Assembly: GCA_010027915.1 (NCBI GenBank)
Contig: RGUG01000025.1
Span: 1 to 10,861 of the forward strand
Reading direction: 5' to 3'
Source: a bacterium
GTDB lineage: Bacteria > Margulisbacteria > Marinamargulisbacteria > SXXA01
DNA: 10,861 nucleotides
The notes below the pieces were generated by a model. That model was not told the origin of the DNA and searched no databases. It worked only from the letters and a program-made list of their open reading frames with translations. Positions 1-8,074 of this stretch are shown here, piece after piece. Position 1 is the first letter of the stretch. Each line of letters opens with the position of its first letter. The position numbers and the translations under genes are program-made.

Positions 1-1
1 C

Positions 2-949
2 CCCCATGTCAAAAGTGCCGCAGAGGTGGCCCAGTTTTTGGGTTGCGACGTGTCGGTGGTGATTAAAACCATGGTGTATCAACACCGCGATACGGGTGAC
101 TATGTGTTGGCACTCTGTCCGGGAAATCGCTCTCTCAATGGGATTAAATTGGCCAAAACCATTGGCGATCTTCGACTGGTACCCTCTGATGAATTACGTG
201 CCAACGGGGTTTACCCTGGCTTTGTAGGTCCGATTGACTTCCCTCTGCCGGCCACCATATGGATGGACCGAACCGTATTGGGTATCACCCAGGGCGTGGT
301 GGGTGCCAATCAACCCGATCGGCATTGGGGGGGGATTCTACCCATTCGCGACATCCGGTCGGATCACGTGGCGGACCTGATCCAGGTACAAGAAGGGGAT
401 AGCTGTGGTCACTGTGGGGGAGAATTGACGGTGTTGCGAGGCATTGAAACCGGGCATATTTTTAAATTGGGAACCACTTATTCAGAGGCAATGGGGGCCC
501 ACTATACAACCGAACGAGGGACTAGTCAGCCCTATATCATGGGATGTTATGGCATTGGGATTGGGCGAACGGTTGCAGCGGCGATTGAGCAACATCACGA
601 TGCCAAGGGGATCAAGTGGCCGGTTGCCATTGCCCCCTATGCGGTGGTGATGGTGGTGTCCAACCCGATGGATGAGGCCATGATGACGGTGGCCCAGACC
701 CTTGGCTCAACCCTCATGTCCCACGGAATAGACGTGTTGTTAGATGACCGCCCGGACTCGATGGGGGTGAAATTTAAAGACGCCGAATTGATTGGGTTTC
801 CCCTTATGCTGGTAATTGGAAAGGGGTTTCAACGCACCGGTTGTATCGAGGTGACCCATCGGGCATCGGGTCAAACCGATCATGTACCATCTGATCAAGT
901 TGCAAAACAGGTCGTGGCAGTATGGAAACAAATGGGGTCATGGGTATGA
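2..949 (+). CDS. proS: Prolyl-tRNA synthetase, C-terminal part (5' end outside window)
   Basis: This enzyme charges tRNA(Pro) with proline in the cytoplasm. The reading frame is open from base 2, and the residues before the first possible internal start (GTG at 26) already match the family, so the gene begins upstream. The visible 315 residues cover the end of the bacterial-type editing (INS) insertion, including an LNGIK segment like the LNEVK of E. coli ProRS. They then cover class II motif 3 (GHIFKLGTTYSEAMGA followed by MGCYGIGIGRTVAAAIEQ, whose Arg is the motif 3 arginine) and the anticodon-binding domain (LLDDRPDSMGVKFKDAELIG). A CGHCGG pair lies just before the RGIE segment, as in many INS-containing bacterial enzymes. 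The visible part is a little over half of a usual 570-residue enzyme. The stop TGA overlaps the start of the next gene by 4 bases. Identification is firm; only the N-terminus is unseen. Confidence 0.97.
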   Translation, partial: PHVKSAAEVAQFLGCDVSVVIKTMVYQHRDTGDYVLALCPGNRSLNGIKLAKTIGDLRLVPSDELRANGVYPGFVGPIDFPLPATIWMDRTVLGITQGVVGANQPDRHWGGILPIRDIRSDHVADLIQVQEGDSCGHCGGELTVLRGIETGHIFKLGTTYSEAMGAHYTTERGTSQPYIMGCYGIGIGRTVAAAIEQHHDAKGIKWPVAIAPYAVVMVVSNPMDEAMMTVAQTLGSTLMSHGIDVLLDDRPDSMGVKFKDAELIGFPLMLVIGKGFQRTGCIEVTHRASGQTDHVPSDQVAKQVVAVWKQMGSWV

Positions 950-1593
950 CCGTATTACCCGGTATTTTGATTTGTTTGTTGGTGTTGATTGGCATGGGAA
1001 ACGGGCAGTCCGCTCCCATCGTGGAGATGCCCAAGGGATCGGTATGGTTGAACACCGAAACCTTTGATGACCACCCGTCTCTCGAAGTAGAAAACATCAC
1101 CATTGATGAGCGGTTGGATTATCAGGCCATTCGACAATTTATTTCACAACGGTATACCAAGGTGAGGCCGGATGATGCCGATTTAATTTCTCGTAGTTTG
1201 GTGCAGTATGGGAAAGAAAACCAGGTGGATCCCAAATTAATTGCCGCCCTCATGGCAAGAGAAAGTGCCTTTAATCGAGAGGCCATCAGCGTGAGTGGGG
1301 CCAAGGGATTGGGTCAAATCAAAGACTTTAATTTTGATTCGCTGGCCATTACCGACCCTTTTGACATCATGCAAAACACCCGGGGCACGGTCACCTACAT
1401 GAAACGCATGCTCAAACGGTGGCAAGCCGATTCAAAAAAAGTCTCCTTGGCCTTGGCATCGTACTTTAAGGGGCACAATGCGGTGGCTCGATCAGACAAA
1501 CGGGTGGATCCGGTTACCAAACAATATGTTCAGGACATTTTAACCCACTACAAAACATTACAGGAGTTACGAACACTTTATGTGCTGCGGTAA
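946..1593 (+). CDS. Small SLT-family lytic transglycosylase (exported or membrane-anchored)
   Basis: This is a peptidoglycan-cleaving enzyme of the soluble lytic transglycosylase (Slt/MltE-like, GH23) fold, expected to act outside the cytoplasmic membrane. I chose the ATG at 946 (215 residues) because it forms an ATGA overlap with proS and has GGGG 9 bases upstream; in-frame ATGs at 922 and 940 are alternatives. Residues 4-20 are a hydrophobic stretch (ILICLLVLIG), giving either a signal peptide ending near GQSA or a single anchor. It is odd for a signal peptide because no Lys or Arg precedes it. The catalytic domain spans about 85-205. It has the ES motif with catalytic Glu106, then FNREAISVSGAKGLGQI (GLGQI 121-125). 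The usual AYNAG motif appears as SYFKG (172-176), and a final YVQDIL segment matches the family. The exact subfamily is unclear. Coupling to proS suggests co-expression, not a shared pathway. Confidence 0.88.
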   Translation: MTVLPGILICLLVLIGMGNGQSAPIVEMPKGSVWLNTETFDDHPSLEVENITIDERLDYQAIRQFISQRYTKVRPDDADLISRSLVQYGKENQVDPKLIAALMARESAFNREAISVSGAKGLGQIKDFNFDSLAITDPFDIMQNTRGTVTYMKRMLKRWQADSKKVSLALASYFKGHNAVARSDKRVDPVTKQYVQDILTHYKTLQELRTLYVLR

Positions 1594-1599
1594 GCGACC

Positions 1600-2766
1600 A
1601 TGCTGATTCCAGGGGTGTATTTTTCGGCCACTGAGGCGGGATTTAAGCCTGGTCGGCTTGATTTGGGGTTGATATACGTGCCCGATGCCGTGGCCAGTGC
1701 GGGGGTCTTTACCACCAACCATATCAAAGCAGCCTGTGTGCAAGTGACCCAAAAAACCATGGCCCGGCATGTGATCAAAGCCATATTGGTCAATGCGGGC
1801 AATGCCAATGCAGCCACCGGGCCCCAGGGAATTCAACATGCCAAACAATCAGCGGCATGGGTGGCCAAAGCATTGGGTTTAAAACCGGCTGAGGTGGCCG
1901 TGGCCAGTACGGGGGTGATTGGTCGTCCATTGCCCATGGATTGCATGGCCCAAGGAATTGCCCAACTGACCCATCATCCCTTCGAAAATGATATGGGTGG
2001 GTTTGCCTCGGCCATTATGACCACCGATTTGGTCAAAAAAATGGCCCATGTCACCATTGAGGTCAATGGCCAACCCATCCAGCTATTGGGGTTTGCCAAA
2101 GGATCGGGCATGATTGCACCGAATATGGCCACCATGTTGGGTTTTATTGTCACCGATGCCACGATTGATTCCCCTACCCTTCAGCGGTTGTTGTCTGAGG
2201 TCAACCAAGCGACCTTCAACTGTGTGACCGTGGACACCGATACCTCGACCAATGACATGGTATTGGCTGTGGCGTCCGGTAAGACCCCCTTTCCGTCGTA
2301 TCAAGCGACGGCACTGGCCCAATTCAAAGCAGGCCTCATGACGGTGTGTGAATCATTGGCCATCCAAATTGCCCGTGATGGTGAGGGGGCCACCAAATTG
2401 ATGGTGGTATCGGTCAGAGGGGCGGCGTCTCAGTCTGACGCCTTGGCGGTGGCCCGCTCGATTGCGGCCTCTCCATTGGTTAAAACGGCCTTGCATGGTG
2501 CCGATCCCAACTGGGGACGCGTGGCCATGGCGGTGGGTAAAACCAGTGCCAAGGTGATGCCCCAGCGATTGGGTATTCGGTTTGGCCCCCATCCCATGAT
2601 GCAAGATGGTCAACCGGTGACCCAAGACCCCGCAGTGGTGGCGTCTTATTTAAAGTCGGATACGGTCGATATTGAGGTGGACTTGCATGTGGGGAAACAC
2701 CAGGCAAGGGTATGGGGCTGTGATTTAACCAAGGGGTATATCGAAATCAATGTGGATTATAACTAA
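1600..2766 (+). CDS. argJ: Glutamate N-acetyltransferase / ornithine acetyltransferase ArgJ
   Basis: ArgJ moves the acetyl group from N-acetylornithine to glutamate, closing the acetyl cycle of arginine synthesis; some members also use acetyl-CoA. The 388-residue product has the family's features in order: GVFTTN near residue 35, LVNAGNANAATG near 66-77, VASTGVIGRPLP near 103-114, the autocleavage segment KGSGMIAPNMATMLG, TVDTDTSTNDM, HGADPNWGR and the C-terminal YIEINVDYN. Family knowledge places self-cleavage between the Ala and Thr of MATML. Here Thr178 becomes the N-terminal nucleophile of the beta chain, giving alpha 1-177 and beta 178-388. The ATG at 1600 lies 6 bases after the transglycosylase stop, with only a weak ribosome site (GCGG). 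The length is slightly under the usual 390-410. argB follows 21 bases later. Sequence alone does not tell whether it is mono- or bifunctional. Confidence 0.97.
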   Translation: MLIPGVYFSATEAGFKPGRLDLGLIYVPDAVASAGVFTTNHIKAACVQVTQKTMARHVIKAILVNAGNANAATGPQGIQHAKQSAAWVAKALGLKPAEVAVASTGVIGRPLPMDCMAQGIAQLTHHPFENDMGGFASAIMTTDLVKKMAHVTIEVNGQPIQLLGFAKGSGMIAPNMATMLGFIVTDATIDSPTLQRLLSEVNQATFNCVTVDTDTSTNDMVLAVASGKTPFPSYQATALAQFKAGLMTVCESLAIQIARDGEGATKLMVVSVRGAASQSDALAVARSIAASPLVKTALHGADPNWGRVAMAVGKTSAKVMPQRLGIRFGPHPMMQDGQPVTQDPAVVASYLKSDTVDIEVDLHVGKHQARVWGCDLTKGYIEINVDYN

Positions 2767-2768
2767 TC

Positions 2769-2778
2769 AGGAAGGTGG
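2769..2778 (+). promoter_or_regulatory. Ribosome binding site of argB
   Basis: A purine-rich AGGAAGGTGG lies in the 21-base gap after argJ, 9 bases before the argB ATG. It contains two overlapping Shine-Dalgarno-like cores. It supports the ATG at 2788 as the start and independent ribosome loading on argB. Confidence 0.7.
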
Positions 2779-2787
2779 TGCACTGGC

Positions 2788-3630
2788 ATGACAGTGGCAG
2801 ATTTAATCGAAGCATTGCCTTATTTCCGGCGGTTTTCGGGCGAAACCATTGTGATTAAATATGGGGGGTCGCTGATGGACCAACCCGATGCGATGTCTCA
2901 ATTTGCATCGGATGTGGCCTTGTTACGGCATGTGGGGGTTTGTCCGATTGTGGTGCATGGGGGGGGGAAATCCATTTCACGTTGGATGACCAAGTTGGGC
3001 AAGCAGGCCACGTTTGTGGATGGGTTACGGGTGACCGATGACGACACCATCGAACTGGTGGAAATGGTCTTGTGTGGCCAGGTCAACCCATCGGTGGTGG
3101 GCATGATCAATCACTGGGGTGGCAAAGCGGTGGGGTTGTCCGGTAAAGACGCCCGCCTCATGGTGGCCTCCCAATCCCCTGAGATGGCCCATCTGGGATG
3201 GGTCGGGCACGTAACCGAGGTATCCCCTGCCTTGCTTCATACCCTCACCCAACAGGGTTTTATCCCGGTGATTGCGTCGGTTGCCAGTAATCATGAGGGC
3301 AAGGCCCTCAATGTCAATGCCGATCATGTGGCCCAAGAAATTGCCATTGCGGTGGGGGCCAAAAAGCTCATGATGCTGACCGATGTGGATGGGTTATTAT
3401 TAGACGGATCGGTGATCCCTCACTTGCCCTTGACCCGTGCCCGGCAGTTGCTCACCCATCCGGAGGTAACGGGTGGTATGAAGCCAAAACTCAGCAGTGC
3501 CATTCGGTCCATCGAGGCAGGTGTGGGGGCGGTCCACCTGATCAATGGGGGAATACCCCATGCGGTATTGGTTGAATTGTTTACCCAATCGGGGATTGGG
3601 ACCATGATTGAAAGGGATGCCAATGGCTAG
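2788..3630 (+). CDS. argB: N-acetylglutamate kinase ArgB, arginine-sensitive type
   Basis: This kinase phosphorylates N-acetyl-L-glutamate with ATP, the second step of arginine synthesis. The 280-residue product shows the amino-acid kinase fold. It has the phosphate-binding VIKYGGS (Lys24), VVHGGGKSI (residues 55-63), the substrate-binding LRVTDDDTIELVEMVL followed by GQVN, AVGLSGKDARL, NVNADHVAQEIA, LTDVDGLL and GGMKPKL. Two regions mark the hexameric, arginine-inhibited class. One is an extra N-terminal helix, LIEALPYFRRFSGETIVIK, absent from the short E. coli enzyme. The other is the C-terminal VELFTQSGIGTMI. Feedback inhibition by arginine is therefore likely (inference from family knowledge). 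It is preceded by a good ribosome site and its last 8 bases overlap argH. A 9-base G run encodes the three glycines 58-60. Confidence 0.97.
   Translation: MTVADLIEALPYFRRFSGETIVIKYGGSLMDQPDAMSQFASDVALLRHVGVCPIVVHGGGKSISRWMTKLGKQATFVDGLRVTDDDTIELVEMVLCGQVNPSVVGMINHWGGKAVGLSGKDARLMVASQSPEMAHLGWVGHVTEVSPALLHTLTQQGFIPVIASVASNHEGKALNVNADHVAQEIAIAVGAKKLMMLTDVDGLLLDGSVIPHLPLTRARQLLTHPEVTGGMKPKLSSAIRSIEAGVGAVHLINGGIPHAVLVELFTQSGIGTMIERDANG
3611..3617 (+). promoter_or_regulatory. Ribosome binding site that sets the argH start
   Basis: AAAGGGA lies inside the end of argB, 5 bases before the ATG at 3623. It favours that start, giving the family's usual MARLWGGRF beginning, over the in-frame TTG at 3608 and ATG at 3617. 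Confidence 0.65.
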
Positions 3631-5002
3631 ATTGTGGGGTGGTCGGTTTGCGGCCGGTATGGATGAAGTGGCCAAAGCGTATAGTTTTTCGATTGCGATT
3701 GATCAGCGGTTATATGCCTATGACATTGCCTTAAATCGGGCGTATGCCACAGCCATTGCCCAAGCAGGGGTGCTCACCCCTGACGAGTGCCGTGCCTTGC
3801 ATGGGGCATTAGATGAGGTCAAAGAGGCATTGGATCATGATCTGACAGGCCATATTCAAGACGATGAAGACGTGCATAGTTTGATTGAACGGTTGGTGGT
3901 TGAAAAAACAGGCCCATTGGGCAAAAAAATGCACACCGGCAAATCTCGTAACGACCAAGTGGCCACGGACATGCGCTTGTGGGTCATGGACACTTGCCAG
4001 GTTACCATAGACTTGATGACCGATTTGATTCGGCAATTGATGGCTTTGGCCACCGAGCACCAGGGCCAATTGTTCCCAGGATTCACCCATTTCCAACCTG
4101 CTCAACCCATGCTGTTGGCCCATCATTTTTTGGCGTATGTGGCCATGATAGAACGGGATATTGAACGGGCCAAGGCCGTGCATGCCATGGCGGATGTGTG
4201 CCCACTGGGGTCCGGGGCATTGGTGGGAAGCGGGTTTCCGATTGATCGCATGGCATTGGCCCAAGACTTGGGTTTTAGTCGCATCACACAAAACAGTGTG
4301 GACGCGGTATCCGATCGTGATTTTGTACTCGATTTATTGGCCATGTCCAGTACGTGTATGATGCATTTAAGCCGGTTATGTGAAGAACTCATTTTGTGGA
4401 GTAGCCCACTATTGGGGTTGGTGGTGATTGGGGATGGGTTTACCACGGGTAGCTCATTGATGCCCCAAAAGAAAAACCCCGATATGGCCGAACTGATGCG
4501 GGGACGGGCCAGCAAGGTTCAGGCCATGTGGGTGGCACTGATTGCCTTAATGAAGGGGTTGCCCCTGGCCTACAACCGGGATTTACAAGAAGACAAGTCC
4601 TTGGCATTCGAGGCAGTGGATATTTTGCAATCCTCGTTGGCTTGTATGACCGCCATGTTGGGCACCCTTGTGTTTCAACCGGCGGCTATCGAGGCCCACT
4701 TACAACGGGGACAATTGTTGGCCACGGAATTGGCTGATTTGCTGGTGAAGCGAGGGGTTCCGTTTCGGGATGCCCATGAACAAACGGGACACTTGGTGGC
4801 CATGGCCGATCGCAACGGGGTGGCCTTGCCCGCATTGTCGGTGACCGAAGCCCAGAGGGTGTGTCCCTTGTTTGATGAGACCCTTTGCAAGGGGTTAACC
4901 ATGACAGCGGCTGTGGCCAGCAAAACAGTGGTGGGGGGCACCTCACCCGATCGTATCAGTGAACAATTGCATGCCTTGCGTGCACAGTATGGAGGTTGTT
5001 AG
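3623..5002 (+). CDS. argH: Argininosuccinate lyase
   Basis: ArgH splits argininosuccinate into arginine and fumarate, the last step of arginine synthesis. The start at 3623 gives MARLWGGRF, the standard N-terminus, and a 459-residue product against about 457 for E. coli. Motifs of the fumarase/aspartase superfamily are complete. There is DEDVHSLIERLV near residue 80 and HTGKSRNDQVATDMRLW near 105. The substrate-binding GFTHFQPAQP contains the Thr155-His156 pair. The flexible signature loop GSSLMPQKKNPD (276-287) carries the catalytic serine. The gene overlaps argB by 8 bases, which suggests coupled translation. The ribosome site of ndk lies in its last codons. No argG is adjacent, so argininosuccinate synthase must be encoded elsewhere. 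I see no disrupted motif. Confidence 0.98.
   Translation: MARLWGGRFAAGMDEVAKAYSFSIAIDQRLYAYDIALNRAYATAIAQAGVLTPDECRALHGALDEVKEALDHDLTGHIQDDEDVHSLIERLVVEKTGPLGKKMHTGKSRNDQVATDMRLWVMDTCQVTIDLMTDLIRQLMALATEHQGQLFPGFTHFQPAQPMLLAHHFLAYVAMIERDIERAKAVHAMADVCPLGSGALVGSGFPIDRMALAQDLGFSRITQNSVDAVSDRDFVLDLLAMSSTCMMHLSRLCEELILWSSPLLGLVVIGDGFTTGSSLMPQKKNPDMAELMRGRASKVQAMWVALIALMKGLPLAYNRDLQEDKSLAFEAVDILQSSLACMTAMLGTLVFQPAAIEAHLQRGQLLATELADLLVKRGVPFRDAHEQTGHLVAMADRNGVALPALSVTEAQRVCPLFDETLCKGLTMTAAVASKTVVGGTSPDRISEQLHALRAQYGGC
4991..4995 (+). promoter_or_regulatory. Ribosome binding site of ndk
   Basis: A perfect GGAGG lies inside the final codons of argH, 10 bases before the ndk ATG at 5006. It is one of the strongest ribosome sites in the window. 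Confidence 0.75.
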
Positions 5003-5005
5003 CCC

Positions 5006-5404
5006 ATGGAAAAAAGTTTGATTATATTAAAGCCAGAAGTCTTACAGCGGGGATTGGCCGGTGACATTATCACCCGTTTTGAACGTCGTGGTATGACCAT
5101 CGAACGCTTGGTATTGCGGCACCTGTCAGAATCAATCGCCCAAACCCATTACCAAGAACACCGCGACAAACCTTTTTTTGCGTCGTTGGTGGCGTATATT
5201 ACGTCTGGACCGGTGGTGGTAATGGTATGTACGGGTGAGGGGGTCATTGGCATCATTCGGCAAATGGTCGGTCCTACCAATCCGGCGGTGGCCCCACCGG
5301 GCACCATCCGGGGTGATTATGCCACCACGATTGCCGAAAACATTATCCATGCGTCGGATGGATCTGAGAGTGCGGCGAGGGAAATCGCTTTGTTTTTTGA
5401 ATGA
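5006..5404 (+). CDS. ndk: Nucleoside diphosphate kinase
   Basis: Ndk transfers the gamma phosphate of ATP to other (d)NDPs through a phosphohistidine, balancing NTP and dNTP pools. The 132-residue product begins MEKSLIILKPEVLQRG, as the family does. It continues with RFERRGMTIERLVL, SGPVVVMVCTGEGVIGIIRQMVGPTNP, APPGTIRGDYA and the active-site segment NIIHASDGSESAAREI, where His115 is the phosphorylated residue. It is a little shorter than the usual 135-145, ending just after the IALFFE segment. The start lies 3 bases after the argH stop and the TGA stop overlaps the polA ATG (ATGA). Placing it directly before polA fits a dNTP-supply role, although Ndk is a general housekeeping enzyme. Confidence 0.98.
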   Translation: MEKSLIILKPEVLQRGLAGDIITRFERRGMTIERLVLRHLSESIAQTHYQEHRDKPFFASLVAYITSGPVVVMVCTGEGVIGIIRQMVGPTNPAVAPPGTIRGDYATTIAENIIHASDGSESAAREIALFFE

Positions 5405-8073
5405 AAAAGGCCCTTTTAATTGATGGCCACTCCCTGACTTTTCGGGCGTTTTATTCGTTTCCTGAGACGCTCACCCTTCACCAACAACCCATCAATGCGG
5501 TATTTGGATTTGCCTCTTTTTTATTCAAAGCCATCGAGTCGTTGACACCAGATTTGGTATTGGTGTGCTTTGATCGGCCAGAGCCCACGTTTCGGCATGC
5601 TTTATATGATGCCTACAAGGGGCATCGCGATGCTCCCCCCGAAAGCCTGGTTCAGCAGTTGCCCATACTTCCTCACTTTTTAGAAGAATTGGGCGTGAGC
5701 ACCCTATCAAAGTCTGGCTTTGAAGCCGATGATTTGTTGGGTACCATGGCCACCCAACTAGCGGGTGAGGGGGTACATGCCACCATTTTGACGGGTGATC
5801 GGGATGCGTATCAGTTGGTCAATGGGTCCATTTCCGTCTTGATTACCAAACGGGGGATATCTGATTTGGACCTGATTACCCCCCAAGTGATTCAAGCGCG
5901 ATATGCCCTAACACCCCACCAATTGATTGACGTCAAGGCCTTGCAAGGGGATGCCTCGGACAATATCCCAGGGGTACCCGGCATTGGTGAAAAAACAGCC
6001 CTCAAACTGGTGGGTCAATATGGGGGCCTGGACGGAATTTATGATCGCTTGGAACAGGTAACACCGGCCCATGTTCAAGCCAAGTTACAGGCTGGGCGCA
6101 ACCTGGCATTCATGAGCCAACAATTGGCCCGTATCGATTGCCAGGTTCCGGTTGTCATGGATACTGGCAGCATGGCCTTTAATCCCCATACCCCACAGGT
6201 GCAAGAGACCTTGCAACGGTATGCGTTTCATCGGCTCATGACCCATCAACCGGTGGTGGTAGAAGAGACGGTCACATCACCCAGCGGCCACTATGAATGG
6301 GTTGACGATGCGTCCGTATTGGCACCTCACCTGGAGCGTTTAAAGGAAGGGTTTTCATTTGATGTTGAAACGATTGGGTTAACCCCCATTGACACCCAGT
6401 GGGTGGCGTTGTCGGTGGCCTATCAACCCCATCATGCCTTGGTGTTTCCGGTTGTGTTGGGGGGGGGTGGCCAAATGGGTTTGTTTGATACCCCGGTTCA
6501 GACCACCCATACGGTGTGGGAAGCACTCAAACCCCTGTTGGCGGATCCGACCATTCCCAAATACACCCACAATGGCAAGTTTGATATGGCGGTTTTAACC
6601 GCCCACGGGGTAACGGTCAGGGGAATTGCCTTTGATAGTTTGCTGGCGGCATTTTTGTTGGACCCCACCCAGGGGGTGGGCTTAAAAGAACTAGCCCGTC
6701 GGGAATTGGGAATGAGCATGCAGACCTTCGAGCAATTGCCACAGCCCCTTCATGAGTTACCCACCGAGGTGTTGTGTCAATATGCCGGGGCCGATGCCGA
6801 TGCCACGTTTCAGCTGATGCAACGATTAAAACCACGGGTGGATGCGTCGACAGCCTGTCGATTGTTTTATGACACGGAATTACCTTTTCAGGGGGTGTTA
6901 GCGGCCATGGAACTGGCGGGGGTGAGCATTGACCGCCCGTATTTAGAGGGGTTACGGGGTGCCTATTCAGAACGACTCCGTACAGTAACCACCACCATTC
7001 ACGAGATGGCCGGTCACCCATTTAGCATCAATTCGACCAAACAATTGGCCACGGTATTGTACGATGAACTGGGCATTCCCAGTTTAAAAGCGACCAAAAC
7101 GGGTCGTTCTACCGATTCGGATGTGTTAACCGAATTGTCCGAAACGTACCCCATTTGCAAGGTATTGTTGACCTATCGAAAAATCGAAAAATTAATGAAC
7201 ACCTATGTGGAAACATTACCCGTTTTGGTGAGTCCCCGCACGGGTCGGTTGCACACCCATTTTAACCCGGTGGGGGCCATTACGGGCCGGTTGTCGTCGA
7301 CCAAACCCAATCTTCAAAATATCCCCATCAAAGACCCAGATGGGTTGGCCATTCGGGGGGCCTTTCATTCTGCCTTTCCATCGGGTCGTATCATGTCGGC
7401 GGATTATTCCCAAATTGAATTGCGATTAATGGCCCATTTGAGTGAAGATGAGGCCATGATTCAGGCCTTTCATCAGCAGCAAGATATTCACCAACTAACA
7501 GCCAGCCGACTGTTTCGGGTGCCACCTGATGCGGTGACATCCGCCCAACGAAGCCAAGCCAAAGCGGTTAATTTTGGTATTATCTATGGTATTTCGGCGT
7601 TTGGATTGGCCCGTAACACGGGGTTATCGCGGGCCGAAGCCAAGGCCATGATTGAGGAGTATTTTGCCCAATTTCCAGGTGTCAAGCGTTGGATGGATGA
7701 GACCATTGAATCGGCCCGACAAGACGGGGCCGTATGGACGGTGTTTGGGCGATGCCGCCCCTTGCCCGATATCCACAGTCGCAATGGGGCCAACCGCCAA
7801 TTTGCTGAACGAACCGCGATCAATTCTCGGGTACAAGGGACTGCGGCAGATTTGATTAAGATCGCCATGATTCGGATTCATGAGCAACTGGTATCACGCT
7901 CGCTTCAAAGTCGATTAACCATCCAGGTACACGATGAATTGGTCTTGGATTGTGTGGCAGACGAAGTGGATGGCGTGGCGGAACTGGTGAAATCAGAGAT
8001 GGAAGGGGTGGGGTCTTGGCGTGTACCATTGGTCGTGGATATTGGTATCGGAAACAATTGGAAGGATGTGTAG
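5401..8073 (+). CDS. polA: DNA polymerase I with 5' nuclease and proofreading domains
   Basis: PolA fills gaps and removes RNA primers in repair and lagging-strand synthesis. The 890-residue product has three domains. The 5'-nuclease domain (about 1-280) shows LLIDGHSLTFRAFYSF, CFDRPEPTFRH, GFEADDLLGTMA, LTGDRDAYQLV and GDASDNIPGVPGIGEKTA. The 3'-5' exonuclease domain (about 300-480) keeps its acidic residues: Asp321 and Glu323 in FDVET, Asp395 in HNGKFD, and Tyr461 with Asp465 in YAGADADAT. Proofreading is therefore probably active, unlike in Taq or Bacillus Pol I. The polymerase domain has motif A SADYSQIELR (Asp668), motif B with Arg717, Lys721, Phe725 and Tyr729 in the same spacing as E. 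coli 754-766, and motif C VHDELVLD (Asp845, Glu846). The ATG overlaps the ndk stop, and the nearest purine-rich stretch is about 17 bases away, so translation probably depends on coupling. A 9-base G run lies at 6459-6467. Confidence 0.98.
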   Translation: MKKALLIDGHSLTFRAFYSFPETLTLHQQPINAVFGFASFLFKAIESLTPDLVLVCFDRPEPTFRHALYDAYKGHRDAPPESLVQQLPILPHFLEELGVSTLSKSGFEADDLLGTMATQLAGEGVHATILTGDRDAYQLVNGSISVLITKRGISDLDLITPQVIQARYALTPHQLIDVKALQGDASDNIPGVPGIGEKTALKLVGQYGGLDGIYDRLEQVTPAHVQAKLQAGRNLAFMSQQLARIDCQVPVVMDTGSMAFNPHTPQVQETLQRYAFHRLMTHQPVVVEETVTSPSGHYEWVDDASVLAPHLERLKEGFSFDVETIGLTPIDTQWVALSVAYQPHHALVFPVVLGGGGQMGLFDTPVQTTHTVWEALKPLLADPTIPKYTHNGKFDMAVLTAHGVTVRGIAFDSLLAAFLLDPTQGVGLKELARRELGMSMQTFEQLPQPLHELPTEVLCQYAGADADATFQLMQRLKPRVDASTACRLFYDTELPFQGVLAAMELAGVSIDRPYLEGLRGAYSERLRTVTTTIHEMAGHPFSINSTKQLATVLYDELGIPSLKATKTGRSTDSDVLTELSETYPICKVLLTYRKIEKLMNTYVETLPVLVSPRTGRLHTHFNPVGAITGRLSSTKPNLQNIPIKDPDGLAIRGAFHSAFPSGRIMSADYSQIELRLMAHLSEDEAMIQAFHQQQDIHQLTASRLFRVPPDAVTSAQRSQAKAVNFGIIYGISAFGLARNTGLSRAEAKAMIEEYFAQFPGVKRWMDETIESARQDGAVWTVFGRCRPLPDIHSRNGANRQFAERTAINSRVQGTAADLIKIAMIRIHEQLVSRSLQSRLTIQVHDELVLDCVADEVDGVAELVKSEMEGVGSWRVPLVVDIGIGNNWKDV

Positions 8074-8074
8074 C

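Noticed and set aside
26..28. GTG at 26 as the start of the first gene
   Set aside because: The codons before it (from base 2) already read as prolyl-tRNA synthetase sequence, so the gene enters from outside the window.
3809..4291. 160-codon open frame on the minus strand inside argH
   Set aside because: It lies wholly opposite conserved argH codons, has no recognisable domain or ribosome site, and is rich in His/Gln/Gly as expected of an antisense shadow of this codon usage.
4414..4449. Possible G-quadruplex in argH (GGGG, GGGG, GGG, GGG)
   Set aside because: The loops are uneven (12, 2 and 8 bases), and such G clusters are common in this window because of GGG/TTG/GTG codon use.
5389..5399. 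T-rich TTTGTTTTTTG at the ndk/polA junction as a terminator
   Set aside because: No stem precedes it, and it encodes the last residues of Ndk (ALFFE).
8021..8074. Upstream start for the CtaM-like protein within the end of polA
   Set aside because: The ATG at 8075 has a good ribosome site and gives a normal first membrane segment; the extra 18 residues lie inside polA coding sequence.
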